The translations under genes were made by a program, and so were the position numbers. 64,000 nucleotides of DNA from JAKZVK01 sp965248255 (GTDB lineage: Bacteria > Acidobacteriota > Terriglobia > Bryobacterales > UBA6623). Below the pieces are notes generated by a model. The model saw only the letters and a list, made by a program, of their open reading frames with translations, was not told where the DNA came from and searched no databases. How positions within the stretch are numbered: the first letter of the stretch is position 1; the number at the start of each line of letters is the position of its first letter. The stretch lies in assembly GCA_965248255.1 (NCBI GenBank), contig CBDFIW010000004.1, positions 1 through 64,000 on the forward strand, given 5' to 3'. This document shows positions 1-8,828 of the stretch, piece by piece.

Positions 1-625
1 GGAGCCCGTGACTGGCTTCGGGCAACTGGCCCCAGACCTGCCCCTACCGGAGCAACTGGCCGGCACCCAGGCACTGCTCGGTGGCTTCGCGATCCCCTTG
101 CTGTTTTCGCGCGAGGACCAGGTCAACGGCATCCTACCCTTCGCGCTGGCCGATCGAGTCAATGAGAGCCTCCCGCTGGTAGTCCGTCGTGGCTCGAGCC
201 TGTCGTTCCCGGAACCGGTGTTGCTTGTCGGGGCGCGGCCTGGAGGCTACACCCAGAATACTTCGGGAGCCGGAGCCGGATCGATTCTCGATCTAGGTTT
301 TCAGCTGGTTACCGCCGAGAACCCGGTGAAGGCCGGCGACATCGTTCAGATCTTCTGCACCGGCCTCGGCGAGGTGACACCTGCTGTGGAGTCCGGCGTG
401 GCAGCTCCCGCGAATCCGTTATCCGTAACAACCCAGCAGATCACCGTGACGATCGGAGGGCAGAACGCGACCGTTCTATTTTCCGGCCTGGCTCCTGGCT
501 TTGCGGGCCTCTACCAGCTCAACGTCACCATTCCCGATGGCCTACCGCCAGGTGATGCCGAGATTGTGATTTCGGTGGGTGATCAGCCATCACCCCCGGT
601 ATCGGTTTCTATTGGGCAGCCGTGA
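1..625 (+). CDS. C-terminal part of a TIGR03437-type acidobacterial protein (5' partial)
   Basis: The frame is open from the first bases of the window, so the gene begins upstream and only about the last 205 residues are seen. The visible part has the pattern I associate with the TIGR03437 'Solibacter uncharacterized C-terminal domain': VNGILPFAL, then GDIVQIFCTGLGEV, an Ig-like stretch with VTIGGQNATVLFSGLAPGF, and YQLNVTIPDGL near the end. In this family the domain sits at the end of large secreted or surface proteins; its role is unknown. No signal peptide can be judged because the N terminus is missing. It is the main clue that the host is an acidobacterium. The stop codon lies one base before the stop of the convergent deaminase remnant. 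Confidence 0.75.
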   Translation, partial: EPVTGFGQLAPDLPLPEQLAGTQALLGGFAIPLLFSREDQVNGILPFALADRVNESLPLVVRRGSSLSFPEPVLLVGARPGGYTQNTSGAGAGSILDLGFQLVTAENPVKAGDIVQIFCTGLGEVTPAVESGVAAPANPLSVTTQQITVTIGGQNATVLFSGLAPGFAGLYQLNVTIPDGLPPGDAEIVISVGDQPSPPVSVSIGQP

Positions 626-1034
626 CTAATCCCTGCCGTCCGTCTGGCGGGAAGCAGCGGTGCAGCCTGTCGCTCGGCTCTCGCCCCGGGCGGGGCTTTC
701 AAGGCGTGCCACATATGCAGCCACATCGTTCTCGTCCAAGAAGCCGTGGCGGAAGCCGTTCTTTAGTAGATCCAGCAGTTCGTCGTCGATGAAACCCAAC
801 GCGATCAGGTGCTCGAACTCCTCCGTCAACGAGGTACTCAAGAAGGTGGGGTCGTCCGTGTTGATCGAGATCGGCACGCCCGCTTCATAGAGCCGCCGCA
901 CAGGATGCTCTTCGTACGAGCGATACACCCCCGTGCGCAGATTGCTCGTGGGGCAAACCTCAAGCGGGATCTGCTTGTCTGCTAGCTAGGTAGTCCACGA
1001 GCTTCGCGTCCTCGCTCGCCCGCATTTGAGCTTG
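626..1034 (-). pseudogene. Adenosine deaminase, C-terminal remnant with frameshift
   Basis: Reading the minus strand, the remnant encodes ASEDAKLVDYLA, then DKQIPLEVCPTSN, HPVRRLYEAGVP and ISINTDDPTFLSTSLTEE. These are the last motifs of adenosine/adenine deaminases, including the metal-ligand aspartate in the TDDP motif. The N-terminal half with the HxH motif is gone. The two readable parts lie in different frames because CTAG is duplicated at 982-989; deleting one copy restores LVDYLADKQIPLE. Upstream of about 1034 the sequence changes abruptly into a protein kinase start. It is a host gene fossil: both a deletion and a small insertion have destroyed it. Confidence 0.8.
982..989. repeat. 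CTAG tandem duplication, likely transposon excision scar
   Basis: CTAGCTAG occurs where the deaminase frame needs a single CTAG. The IS5-type element at 46367-48289 is flanked by exactly a CTAG target duplication, so this scar fits insertion and precise loss of a relative. Replication slippage is the alternative. Confidence 0.5.
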
Positions 1035-1120
1035 ATGTCCTCAGCCTTGTAGACCACGCCCATCCCACCTTCACCGAGCTTCTCAGTGATGTGGTAGTGG
1101 GAGATGGTTTGGCCGATCAT
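1035..1120 (-). pseudogene. Serine/threonine protein kinase, N-terminal fragment
   Basis: From an ATG at 1120 the minus strand encodes MIGQTISHYHITEKLGEGGM followed by GVVYKAEDIKLK, the start of the many bacterial PknB-like kinases found in acidobacteria (glycine-rich loop GEGGMG). It stops matching at about 1035, exactly where the deaminase remnant begins, so everything after the first 28 residues is lost. The catalytic lysine and all later kinase motifs are absent, so no activity is possible. Confidence 0.75.
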
Positions 1121-1213
1121 CGACAGGGAGATTGTACCGCTACCGAATACCTGGTGATAACAACCGATCGCATGAACTAAGAACAAACAGGGGGTCAATA
1201 GATGCTAACTGGT

Positions 1214-1230
1214 TTGAATACAGTGTTCAA
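1214..1230. promoter_or_regulatory. Palindromic operator-like site before the early phage operon
   Basis: TTGAATACAGTGTTCAA is a near-perfect 17-bp palindrome about 100 bp before the first phage gene. The following sequence also has a direct repeat of TTTGGACAA at 1262-1284. No convincing promoter was found, but the position suits a repressor site for the rightward early operon. Confidence 0.4.
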
Positions 1231-1333
1231 GTAATCCTATCCATACCCACCAACACTCAGTATTTGGACAAACATTTGGACAATTCTGTCCGCGCCCCGT
1301 TTCCATTCCCAGTTTTTTTAGAGAGGGGCCGGC

Positions 1334-1987
1334 GTGTACGGGTGCGTTGAGATTCATCCTTCGCGTCTGGCTGCTTGGCGGAGCTGCGAGCGGCGGGCGA
1401 TGTGGGACTGCCTGCACCCCGAAGCCAAGCCCTTCGCCGGGGAGCATATTGCGTCCTGGATCGGCTCGGCGGTACACGCCAGGCTGGCGGGGGAAGAGCT
1501 TCCCGCCATGCCGGAGCCGGCACTCTTCGATGACCGCACGCCGACCGCAAGGCACGCGAAGGCACAGATCAACATGGTCGTCAAAGCGATCGAGGCCACG
1601 GTCGATCCAGTCGGCTGGAAGGTGCTGGCACGCGAGATGCCGGTCCGCGCGCTGATCGAGGGCGCAGTGATCACGGGAACGTGCGACTTCGTGGTCGATA
1701 CCGGGCTCGGCAAGGCCGTGCTCGATGTCAAGACCGGCCATGCCGCCTACCACTCCTGGCTGCAACTGGGAGCCTATGCCGCGGCGCTCGAGGCCGAGGG
1801 CGAAGGGCCTGCCTCGGTCGGCCTGATCGCCTGCCCGCGCCCGCGCGTCGGCAGGCCCGAGGCGGCGCACATCGAATTCCGTCCCTCCGGCCCGGCCAGG
1901 GCGGACGCGATGGCGGTGGTGCGGCGCGTCGTTGAACTCTTCGACGGCGGCAGCGAGCCGCTGCCCCCGACGGCCACTCCGCCGTGA
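1334..1987 (+). CDS. RecB/Cas4-like PD-(D/E)XK exonuclease
   Basis: A 217-residue protein resembling phage exonucleases of the PD-(D/E)XK superfamily. Visible motifs are GSAVHARLAGEEL near residue 50, ITGTCDFVVDTG followed by AVLDVKTGHA (the D...DxK catalytic core, residues about 115-138), and WLQLGAYAAALE (the QxxxY motif). Its likely role is to resect double-stranded phage DNA ends so that the annealing protein encoded next can act, as in lambda Exo/Beta-type pairs. The GTG start at 1334 follows the purine-rich stretch GAGAGGGG. The stop overlaps the next start by 4 bases, typical of coupled translation. It opens the early operon. Confidence 0.75.
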   Translation: MYGCVEIHPSRLAAWRSCERRAMWDCLHPEAKPFAGEHIASWIGSAVHARLAGEELPAMPEPALFDDRTPTARHAKAQINMVVKAIEATVDPVGWKVLAREMPVRALIEGAVITGTCDFVVDTGLGKAVLDVKTGHAAYHSWLQLGAYAAALEAEGEGPASVGLIACPRPRVGRPEAAHIEFRPSGPARADAMAVVRRVVELFDGGSEPLPPTATPP

Positions 1988-2604
1988 TCGTTCCCGTCAA
2001 ACCCAAAAGCGGCGGGAAGCGGAGGGCGCGTCTCGACATCATGATCGGCGGCATGCTCGACAAGTGCCGTGAGTCCATCAAGGGGATTGTGCTGCGGGCG
2101 CGCTGCGTCTACGTTGCCGATGAGTTCGAGTATGAGGACGGGCTACACCCGGTCTTACGCCACGTCACGAAGCTGGATGGCGGGCGCGATGACAAAGAGA
2201 TCATCGCGGCCTACGCCGTGGCCCACATACCGGGCAATCCAGAGCCGGAATTCACGGTCCTCTCCCGCGATGAGATCGATGCTCGCAGGAAGCGTTCTCC
2301 GGCGCGCAACGACGGCCCCTGGGTAACGGACTACGCGCAGATGGCCGAAAAAACGGCGCTGCGGACGCTGCTGAAGCGCTTGCCGATCCGTGGTCTAGCC
2401 CGCACAGCGATGGATGACTTCTGGCCGGCATCAGAGGAAGCGGACACGTCCGCGGTGGAGATGGAATCGCAAGGCGGCGGCGATTGGCAGGCCAGGCAGG
2501 AACAAAACGGCAAGCCCGAGCCGGAACAGATCGAAGGACCTGCGCCGCAAGAACAAGATAACGAACCCAACGACACGGATCGCTGGGGAGGCGACGAGTT
2601 CTAG
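1984..2604 (+). CDS. RecT-like single-strand annealing protein, apparently N-terminally short
   Basis: The middle of this 206-residue protein follows the RecT pattern: YVADEFEYEDGLHP, AYAVAHIPG, FTVLSRDEIDA, then GPWVTDYAQMAEKTALRTLL. RecT proteins pair complementary single strands during phage recombination and usually work with the nuclease encoded just upstream. RecT homologues are normally nearer 270-330 residues and have about 70-90 residues before the 'GYxGm...' segment; here that segment (MIGGMLDKC) begins at about residue 20. The acidic tail may bind SSB or the nuclease. The GTG start at 1984 overlaps the nuclease stop. Either a deletion has removed the N terminus or this is a naturally short form; function is uncertain. 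Confidence 0.7.
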   Translation: MIVPVKPKSGGKRRARLDIMIGGMLDKCRESIKGIVLRARCVYVADEFEYEDGLHPVLRHVTKLDGGRDDKEIIAAYAVAHIPGNPEPEFTVLSRDEIDARRKRSPARNDGPWVTDYAQMAEKTALRTLLKRLPIRGLARTAMDDFWPASEEADTSAVEMESQGGGDWQARQEQNGKPEPEQIEGPAPQEQDNEPNDTDRWGGDEF

Positions 2605-4376
2605 TGATGGCGGAGCTTGTCGTCACCGTCAGCAACGTGCTGGGCATCGAGCAGGCGGCGATCCCCCTGCCGAAAGCCGCGCCGCTGGGCATCGCCGGCC
2701 CGAACGCCGCGGGCAAGACGTCGCTCGCCACGGCGATCGGCTCGGTGCTGTCGCGCGAGGCTAATCCTCTAGGGCTGGCGCCGACCGCGAAACCCTACCT
2801 CCGCGAGGGGACCGACTACGGTGAGGTCCTGCTGTCGGGTCCAGGCGGAGCGGAGTACCTCCGTTGGGTGTTGGCGGAAAAGGCTATGAGGGTGTTCGCC
2901 GAGGCTCCCCCGCCGCTGCACCGTGCAGCTGTCGGACTAACGGATTTCATCTCCCGCGCCACTGCCCGCGCCCGCGGGGAGATCTGGGAGTCGGCTTTCC
3001 TGCCGCTGCCCGAGCACATCGAGGACGAGCTGAAGAAGGAACTGCGCTCCGCTCTCGCCGGCGAGCGCATGGTGGCGGATGTCATCGAGGTCCTGCGGGA
3101 GCAGGGGTGGGAGTCGGTCGAGGGAGTTTACCGGGCCAAGGCGAAGGAAAGCAAGCGCGACTGGTCCTCGATCACGGGCGAACCATACGGCACGGCGAAG
3201 GCCCCCAACTGGACGCCTGCCGGCTGGAGGTCGGACTACGACGGCGTAACGCCGCTCGAGGCCGAAGCCGCGCTCGGTGACGCGCGGGACGTTCTGCAGG
3301 CGCTTCATGTCTCGGGAGCGGTCTCGGCAGCGGAAGCGCAACAGGCGCAAAACGCCGCCGCGCGGCTGCCCGGGCTGCGCGAAAGAAGGGACGATGCGGC
3401 CCGGCGGCTCGACGAGGTCAGAAAAGCGGCGGATGCGGTCGAGGAAGAGATCGCCGGGATTCGAACGGACGGTATCGAAGCGAAGGACAAATACAAAGAG
3501 CACCAGCGCTCGAAGCCCCAGCCGAGCGACGGCAGGCCCTGTCCTTTGTGCGGCGGAAAGATCGTGGTGCGGGATCACGCGCTCTACGCGGCGGAGGACG
3601 ACGCGGCCCTCCAGCAGCGTATCGGGGAGTGGGAGAAGCGCGGAGAGGAACTCAGCGAAAGACTCGACTTTCTACGCCAGAAGCTGACCGCGGCGAAGCA
3701 GAAGGGCCTGCCGATTCTCAAGCAGCGCGAGCGGGCCGAGGAAGCCAGGGCCGATGTTGCCGCGGATCTACGGGCGGCGGAAGCGCAAGCCGGTGGCGCG
3801 GACAGCCCGGTCAAGGCGGACGAGTCCGAGGAGCGGATCGCGCTGGCCGAACAAGAGGTCGAGTCGCGGCGTGAGGCGCTGAATCTGATCCAAAAGCGCG
3901 CCGAAGCCACCGAAGCCCACCGCTCGGGCGCCTCCTACTCGCTGATCGCGGACTTGCTTGGGCCACGCGGCATCCGCGGCCGCGCCATGAAGGAGGGCTT
4001 GGGGCGGTTGGCGAGGGGCCTTCGGCGGGTGCATGAGTTAACTAACTGGCCGCTGGTCAAGCTCGACCAATCCTACGCCGTCAGTGCCGGGGAGCGGCCC
4101 GTGGCGCTGTGCTCGACTTCGGAGCAGTGGCGGGCGCAGACAGCGCTTCAGGCCGGGGTCGCGCTGGCGCTGGGCAATAACTACGCCGTTCTGGACGGAG
4201 CGGATGTGCTCGACGCCGATGGGCTGACGCAGCTGGTCGTGTTGTGCGACGCCCTTGCCGCCGAGAGCGGCTTGTCGGTGATCATTTGCGCCACCGGAGG
4301 GCGCGAACTGTTTCCCCAGCGTTGGGCCACGGTCACGGTAGAGGAAGGGAGGATCCCCGATGCTCACCCCGCATGA
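2604..4376 (+). CDS. SMC/Rad50-like ATPase
   Basis: A 590-residue ATPase of the SbcC/Rad50 type. The Walker A motif GPNAAGKTSL is near residue 34; a coiled coil follows, interrupted by a zinc-hook-like CPLCGG near residue 313; a second coiled coil leads to a Walker B-like YAVLDGADVLD near residue 530. Such proteins bridge DNA and process ends in recombination and replication, often with a nuclease partner. Here the neighbours are the RecB-like nuclease and RecT on one side and a helicase on the other, so it probably belongs to the phage recombination-replication module. The start may be GTG 2604 or ATG 2607. The 3' end overlaps the helicase start by 17 bases. Confidence 0.8.
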   Translation: MMAELVVTVSNVLGIEQAAIPLPKAAPLGIAGPNAAGKTSLATAIGSVLSREANPLGLAPTAKPYLREGTDYGEVLLSGPGGAEYLRWVLAEKAMRVFAEAPPPLHRAAVGLTDFISRATARARGEIWESAFLPLPEHIEDELKKELRSALAGERMVADVIEVLREQGWESVEGVYRAKAKESKRDWSSITGEPYGTAKAPNWTPAGWRSDYDGVTPLEAEAALGDARDVLQALHVSGAVSAAEAQQAQNAAARLPGLRERRDDAARRLDEVRKAADAVEEEIAGIRTDGIEAKDKYKEHQRSKPQPSDGRPCPLCGGKIVVRDHALYAAEDDAALQQRIGEWEKRGEELSERLDFLRQKLTAAKQKGLPILKQRERAEEARADVAADLRAAEAQAGGADSPVKADESEERIALAEQEVESRREALNLIQKRAEATEAHRSGASYSLIADLLGPRGIRGRAMKEGLGRLARGLRRVHELTNWPLVKLDQSYAVSAGERPVALCSTSEQWRAQTALQAGVALALGNNYAVLDGADVLDADGLTQLVVLCDALAAESGLSVIICATGGRELFPQRWATVTVEEGRIPDAHPA

Positions 4377-5775
4377 CTATCAGCTGGAGGACGTCTCCCG
4401 ACTGCGGCAAGAGCTGCGGCGCGTCCGTGCCGTCGTCTACCAGCTGCCTACCGGGGCGGGCAAGACGATCGTGGCCGGCTATATCGCCTCCAGGCTGGCC
4501 GAGAACGGCAAGCAGGCGTTGGTGCTGGTCCATCGCCGCGAGCTGGTGCGCCAGTTCGCCAAGACGCTCACCCAAGCGGGGCTGGGCGACCAATACGGCA
4601 TCATCGCCGCCGGCCACGCCGAGACACGCTGGGCGCGTTTCCAGATCGCCTCGGTGCAGTCCATCAACCGCCGCGAGACCCACTGGCTGAAACCCAACCT
4701 CGTGATCGTCGACGAGGCGCACCACGTGAAGGCGAAAACCTGGGAGAACGTGCTGAACCGCTTCCCCTCGACCAGGGTGCTCGGCCTGACGGCGACGCCG
4801 GGACGGCTCGACGGAAAACCGTTGGGCGATCACTTCGACGCTCTGGTACAGGGTCCATCGATCGTTGAGCTGGTCGAGCGGGGCCATCTAGCTCCGATGC
4901 GGGTCCTGCGTCCCGTACAGGGTCTGTCGACCGCCGGTGTCCGCACGATAGCGGGCGATTGGAACAAGAAGGACCTCGACGAGCGGTTGACCGATCAGGT
5001 GATCGCGGCCGGAGCAGCGGCTTACCGCCGCTATGGGGCCGGCAAGCGGGCCATCTTCTTCGCCGTGAACCGGCGCCACAGCAAGGCGGTGGTCGAGAGC
5101 TTGAAGAAAGAGGGCTTCCGGGCCGAGCACATCGACGCCGAGACGGACGTGCGGCGCCGCGACCTGGTGCTCAAGGAGTTCGGCGAGGGCTTGATCCAGG
5201 TCGTCTCGAACGTGGATCTGATCTCCGAGGGCACCGACGTGCCCGAATGCGAAGTGATCATGGCGGCCCGCCCGACCAAGAGCGTCACGATGTACTTGCA
5301 GCAGGCGGGCCGCGCGATGCGGCCCGGAAAAGGAAAAACCGCCCTGTTGCTCGACTTAGCCGGCAACTCCTGGGACCTCGGCCTGCCGGAGGAAAACCGG
5401 CACTGGGATCTCGACGGAACCAGACAGGGCACGACCGTCGATAAGCGCCCGGCCGCCCAGCGTCAGCGCTGCTGCTCGGAGTGCGCCGAGGTCTACCCCT
5501 CACGCCTGTCGGCCTGCCCCTCCTGCGGCGCCGAACATGTCTTGCCCGCCCCGGTCGAGGTTGAGACCGAACTGAGCGATGCCGCGCCGTCCGAGCGCGG
5601 TCCAAAGATTTCCCGGCGTGCAATGAAAACGCGCATCGCCGCTGTCATGCGCAGACGGGAGGGATACCGGGGGCTGGTCAGAATCGGCGAGGACTTCGGC
5701 TTCAAGCCGGGCTGGGCGCGAACTCTCGCGGCCGTGCTGAAGGTACCGATCGAGAATGACTCAAAAGCTAGTTGA
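4360..5775 (+). CDS. SF2 DNA helicase (DEAH type, type III restriction/UvsW-like)
   Basis: A 471-residue superfamily 2 helicase. Walker A PTGAGKT lies near residue 30, VIVDEAHH (motif II) near 118, GLTATPGR (motif III), DLISEGTDVPEC (motif V) and QQAGRAMRPGKG (motif VI) near 315. A four-cysteine zinc-ribbon (CSEC...CPSC) sits near residues 373-390 and a small basic domain follows. Such helicases unwind or remodel forked DNA during phage replication. The ATG at 4360 is preceded by GAAGGGAGG. It overlaps the primase gene by 20 bases, so it is translated in the same operon. Confidence 0.88.
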   Translation: MLTPHDYQLEDVSRLRQELRRVRAVVYQLPTGAGKTIVAGYIASRLAENGKQALVLVHRRELVRQFAKTLTQAGLGDQYGIIAAGHAETRWARFQIASVQSINRRETHWLKPNLVIVDEAHHVKAKTWENVLNRFPSTRVLGLTATPGRLDGKPLGDHFDALVQGPSIVELVERGHLAPMRVLRPVQGLSTAGVRTIAGDWNKKDLDERLTDQVIAAGAAAYRRYGAGKRAIFFAVNRRHSKAVVESLKKEGFRAEHIDAETDVRRRDLVLKEFGEGLIQVVSNVDLISEGTDVPECEVIMAARPTKSVTMYLQQAGRAMRPGKGKTALLLDLAGNSWDLGLPEENRHWDLDGTRQGTTVDKRPAAQRQRCCSECAEVYPSRLSACPSCGAEHVLPAPVEVETELSDAAPSERGPKISRRAMKTRIAAVMRRREGYRGLVRIGEDFGFKPGWARTLAAVLKVPIENDSKAS

Positions 5776-8248
5776 CCTACTGCGCGAGGACGGCGTCACG
5801 CTGCGCGGCAAGGGGCAGCAGCGCATGGCGAAATGCCCCTTTCACGACGACAAGACGCCGTCGATGAGCGTCAACGTCGACAAGGACGTCTACTGCTGCC
5901 ACGGCTGCGGCGCGGAAGGGGACGCCGTGACCTACTTGCAGAAAAAGCACGGCTGGAGCCAGAAGAATGCACTGCGGGCGGTCAAGGGCGCGTTGCAGAA
6001 CGGCCGTCAGCCGGCGCAGCCAAAACCGCGCAAGAAAGAGCCGCCGCATTGGGTCCCGCGCCTGCCCGACGACGCAGTCGCGCGGCATCGCTACCTGCTG
6101 GCTGACGGGACACCCGCCTTCACGATCTGCCGCTTCGCCAAGGGTCCGAAGTGCCTGCCCTACACACCGGCAAAGCGCAACGGCAAAGACGGCTGGAACG
6201 TCCAGTTGGCGCTCAGCGAAGGACGGCCGCTGTACCGCTTGTGGGAGATGGCCCAAGCGCCCCGTGACAAGCAAGTGATGGTCGTCGAGGGCGAAAAGTG
6301 CGCCGACGCTGTGACCGCGACTTTCCCCAAGGTGGTCGTGACGAGTTGGGCGGGAGGCGCGAAGTCATGGAAACGCACCGATTGGTCGCCGCTCGGCGGC
6401 CGCCGCGTGCTGCTGGTCTCCGACGCCGACAGCGATGGCCGAGGGTGCATGCTGGCCCTCGCCGAGCACCTCGGCGCGCTGGGGTGCTCGGACATTAGGG
6501 TCGCCCTGCCCGAGGGAGAGGATCACCGTGACATCGCCGACGAGATCGCCGAGGGCGGCGGCCGGCAAGCCGCCCAGAACTGGCTCGGCCGCCTGGCCGC
6601 GCCCTGGAAATCGCCCGAGGCCGAGCAGGCACGGGAAAAGCAGGCCGATCCGAAGCAGCCGAAGAAAAAGAAGGAACCGCCGCCTCCACCACCGGCCATC
6701 GTCGCTGAGAACCAGTATTTCCGCATCCTCGGCAATGCTGCCGACAGCGTGGCCGTGAAGCTGCGCACGCACCGCATCCTGCTCTATTCGCGCCCGGCGC
6801 TCACGCAATCCTCGACCTTGATCTCACTGGCCGCCTACAACTGGTGGCTCGAAACCCTACGAGAGCCATCGCTGACGCGGCCGGTCTGTCATTCGGTGGG
6901 GTCGGCGCTGATCCGCGCGGCGGATCGTCAAGGCCAAATCGACCTCTCGCGGGTGGTCGGGCGGGGCTACTTCCGCACCGACAAGGGCCGCTACGTGTGG
7001 AATCTGGGCGACCGCCTGCTGGTCGACGGCAGAGAACAGGAACTCGACAGCCTGGAGGGCGGCTGGCACTGCGTCACCGGCGCGCGCATTAATGTCGCCG
7101 AGCAAAGCGCCAAGCCCGCCGAGCGCAAGCGCGTCGCCGAGGCCGTCGAGCGTTACCGCTGGCGGCAGCCATTGGACGGCAGGCGCTTTCTCGGCTGGCT
7201 GGTGTCCAGCGTCGTCGGCGGCGCCTTGGAGTGGCGGCCTCATATCTGGATGGCGGCGGCGGCCGAGACGGGCAAGAGTTGGCTGTTGAAGCGCGTCGCG
7301 GCCCGTCTGCTGGGTCCCATGGTGGTGCGCGTGGCGGACGCCACCCCGGCGGCGATCGCGCGGCGCATGCGCTCGGATTCCCTGCCGCTGATTCTCGACG
7401 AGGCCGAACCCGACCGGCGGTGGATCGAGGGGTTGATGGACGTGATACGGATCGCCGCGGGTGGGGACGGAGAGAGGATCCGCGCCGACGGCGACGCTGT
7501 GCAGACCTTGAACCCGCGCTTCTCGGTCTGCATGAGTTCGACCAAGCTGGCGAACCTGCGGGCGGCCGACGCCAGCCGCTTCCAGCTGGTCCATCTCTCG
7601 CAAGAGGGCGTCGAGGACTGGCCGGCGGTCGAACGTGGCATCGACGACTCGTTGGCGAACGGCGCCAGCGAGCGCATCCGCACGGCGCTGATTCATGAGG
7701 GGCACGAGATCGTCGAGGAGGCCGTGTCGGTCTCGCGCGAGATGATGCGCATCGGCCACGGAACGCGCGGCAGCCTGATCGGTGGCGCGCTCACGGCCGG
7801 TTGGCGTTGGTGGACGGGCGAGAGGGGAATAGTGCCGCCACTCTCCGACGCTCATGTCGGAACGGCGCGCAACGACGCCGGCGACGCGCTACGGGAAATC
7901 CTCAATCTGCGCGTGCAGGCGCGGGGTGTGGAGCGGGTGCCGCTTCTCGACCTGCTGAGCGATCCGGTGAAGTATGACGTCAAGCTGCCGGCGAGCTACG
8001 GCGTGCGGCTCGACGACGACGACGCCTTGGTGATCGCCACCGCGCACCCCTCACTGCTCAACGAACTACGACGCACGGCGTTTGAAAACGTCGACCTGCG
8101 GCGGCTGCTAGGGCAGCTCCAGGGGGCCTCGGTGACGACGTATCCGCTGCGCTTCCACCGCATGCGGCTGCGCGCCGTACGCATCCCGATCGAGGTGTGC
8201 AAGCAGCACGGGGTCGATCTGGGCAGCGCCGTGCCGGAGGAAGACTGA
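5756..8248 (+). CDS. Phage primase-helicase (CHC2 zinc finger, Toprim, C-terminal ATPase)
   Basis: An 830-residue multidomain replication protein. Residues about 27-60 form a CHC2 zinc finger (CPFHDDKTPSMSV ... CCHGCGAEGDAV). A Toprim-like segment follows near 175-235 (VMVVEGEKCADAV, then VLLVSDADSDG). A proline/lysine-rich linker near 300 leads to a C-terminal ATPase with AAAETGKSWLL near residue 500 and LPLILDEAEPD. It should make primers and unwind the template for phage DNA replication. No DNA polymerase gene is seen in the window, so the phage would need the host polymerase. The ATG at 5756 lies within the end of the helicase gene. Confidence 0.85.
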   Translation: MTQKLVDLLREDGVTLRGKGQQRMAKCPFHDDKTPSMSVNVDKDVYCCHGCGAEGDAVTYLQKKHGWSQKNALRAVKGALQNGRQPAQPKPRKKEPPHWVPRLPDDAVARHRYLLADGTPAFTICRFAKGPKCLPYTPAKRNGKDGWNVQLALSEGRPLYRLWEMAQAPRDKQVMVVEGEKCADAVTATFPKVVVTSWAGGAKSWKRTDWSPLGGRRVLLVSDADSDGRGCMLALAEHLGALGCSDIRVALPEGEDHRDIADEIAEGGGRQAAQNWLGRLAAPWKSPEAEQAREKQADPKQPKKKKEPPPPPPAIVAENQYFRILGNAADSVAVKLRTHRILLYSRPALTQSSTLISLAAYNWWLETLREPSLTRPVCHSVGSALIRAADRQGQIDLSRVVGRGYFRTDKGRYVWNLGDRLLVDGREQELDSLEGGWHCVTGARINVAEQSAKPAERKRVAEAVERYRWRQPLDGRRFLGWLVSSVVGGALEWRPHIWMAAAAETGKSWLLKRVAARLLGPMVVRVADATPAAIARRMRSDSLPLILDEAEPDRRWIEGLMDVIRIAAGGDGERIRADGDAVQTLNPRFSVCMSSTKLANLRAADASRFQLVHLSQEGVEDWPAVERGIDDSLANGASERIRTALIHEGHEIVEEAVSVSREMMRIGHGTRGSLIGGALTAGWRWWTGERGIVPPLSDAHVGTARNDAGDALREILNLRVQARGVERVPLLDLLSDPVKYDVKLPASYGVRLDDDDALVIATAHPSLLNELRRTAFENVDLRRLLGQLQGASVTTYPLRFHRMRLRAVRIPIEVCKQHGVDLGSAVPEED

Positions 8249-8249
8249 C

Positions 8250-8828
8250 ATGGAATACGCCGAATTTGCGAAGAAACTGCCGCCGCAGTGGTTGTCGGTG
8301 ACACGCACCCGGGAAAAACACCGCATCCGCTACATCGAGGGGTTTGTGCAGCCACAGGAGTGCCTGCAACTCATCAACTTGGGACAGATCGCCGCGGGCC
8401 TTTGCGGAAAACCCGAGCTCGGCCCGCGTGACATCGAGACGGTTGTTCTCCGGCGGCCGAGCTACACGCTGATCGCCGATCTGATCGACTGCGTGCGGCG
8501 GGACCTCGCCGGCAACGATGTTGCCGTGGAGACACGTCTGGTCAAGCGCGACAGCGGCGTCCGTCCGCCGCGGTTGCGGCCGGATATCAAGTCACCCGCG
8601 GCACGGCGTTGGATGCTGTTTCTGAACCACGATTACGAGGGCGGCGAGCTCTATTTCCCCCGCAGCTGGGTCTGGATGAAGCCGCTCGCGGGCTGCGCCG
8701 TGGTGTGGCCCGTCAGCGATCCGTCGGGCATCGCCCCGATTGAACACGGCTGCCAGTTCGCGCTGGAGGGACTGGCGACGCCGCGCGGCTCTCGGGAGCC
8801 ATGGCTGGTGGAACTCAAGGCGGCATGA
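8250..8828 (+). CDS. 2-oxoglutarate/Fe(II) oxygenase-like protein with a degenerate metal site
   Basis: The second half of this 192-residue protein looks like prolyl-4-hydroxylase-type oxygenases: MLFLNHDYEGGELYFP, then MKPLAGCAVVWP and IEHGCQFALEG. The last histidine would be the distal iron ligand, and an arginine in GSREPWLVEL could bind 2-oxoglutarate. In the family an HxD motif precedes the LYLN-type strand; here that place reads RLRPDI, so the first histidine is missing. Phage members may modify DNA or proteins, but the role here is unknown and catalysis is doubtful unless another ligand substitutes. It follows the primase gene by one base and overlaps the methyltransferase start. Confidence 0.6.
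   Translation: MEYAEFAKKLPPQWLSVTRTREKHRIRYIEGFVQPQECLQLINLGQIAAGLCGKPELGPRDIETVVLRRPSYTLIADLIDCVRRDLAGNDVAVETRLVKRDSGVRPPRLRPDIKSPAARRWMLFLNHDYEGGELYFPRSWVWMKPLAGCAVVWPVSDPSGIAPIEHGCQFALEGLATPRGSREPWLVELKAA

Noticed and set aside
626..1120. A kinase-deaminase fusion gene
   Set aside because: The two parts are in different frames, both are truncated, and the deaminase has a frameshift.
1200..1333. The left attachment site of the prophage
   Set aside because: I looked for a sequence shared with the right edge near 49185 and found none, so the exact ends stay undefined.
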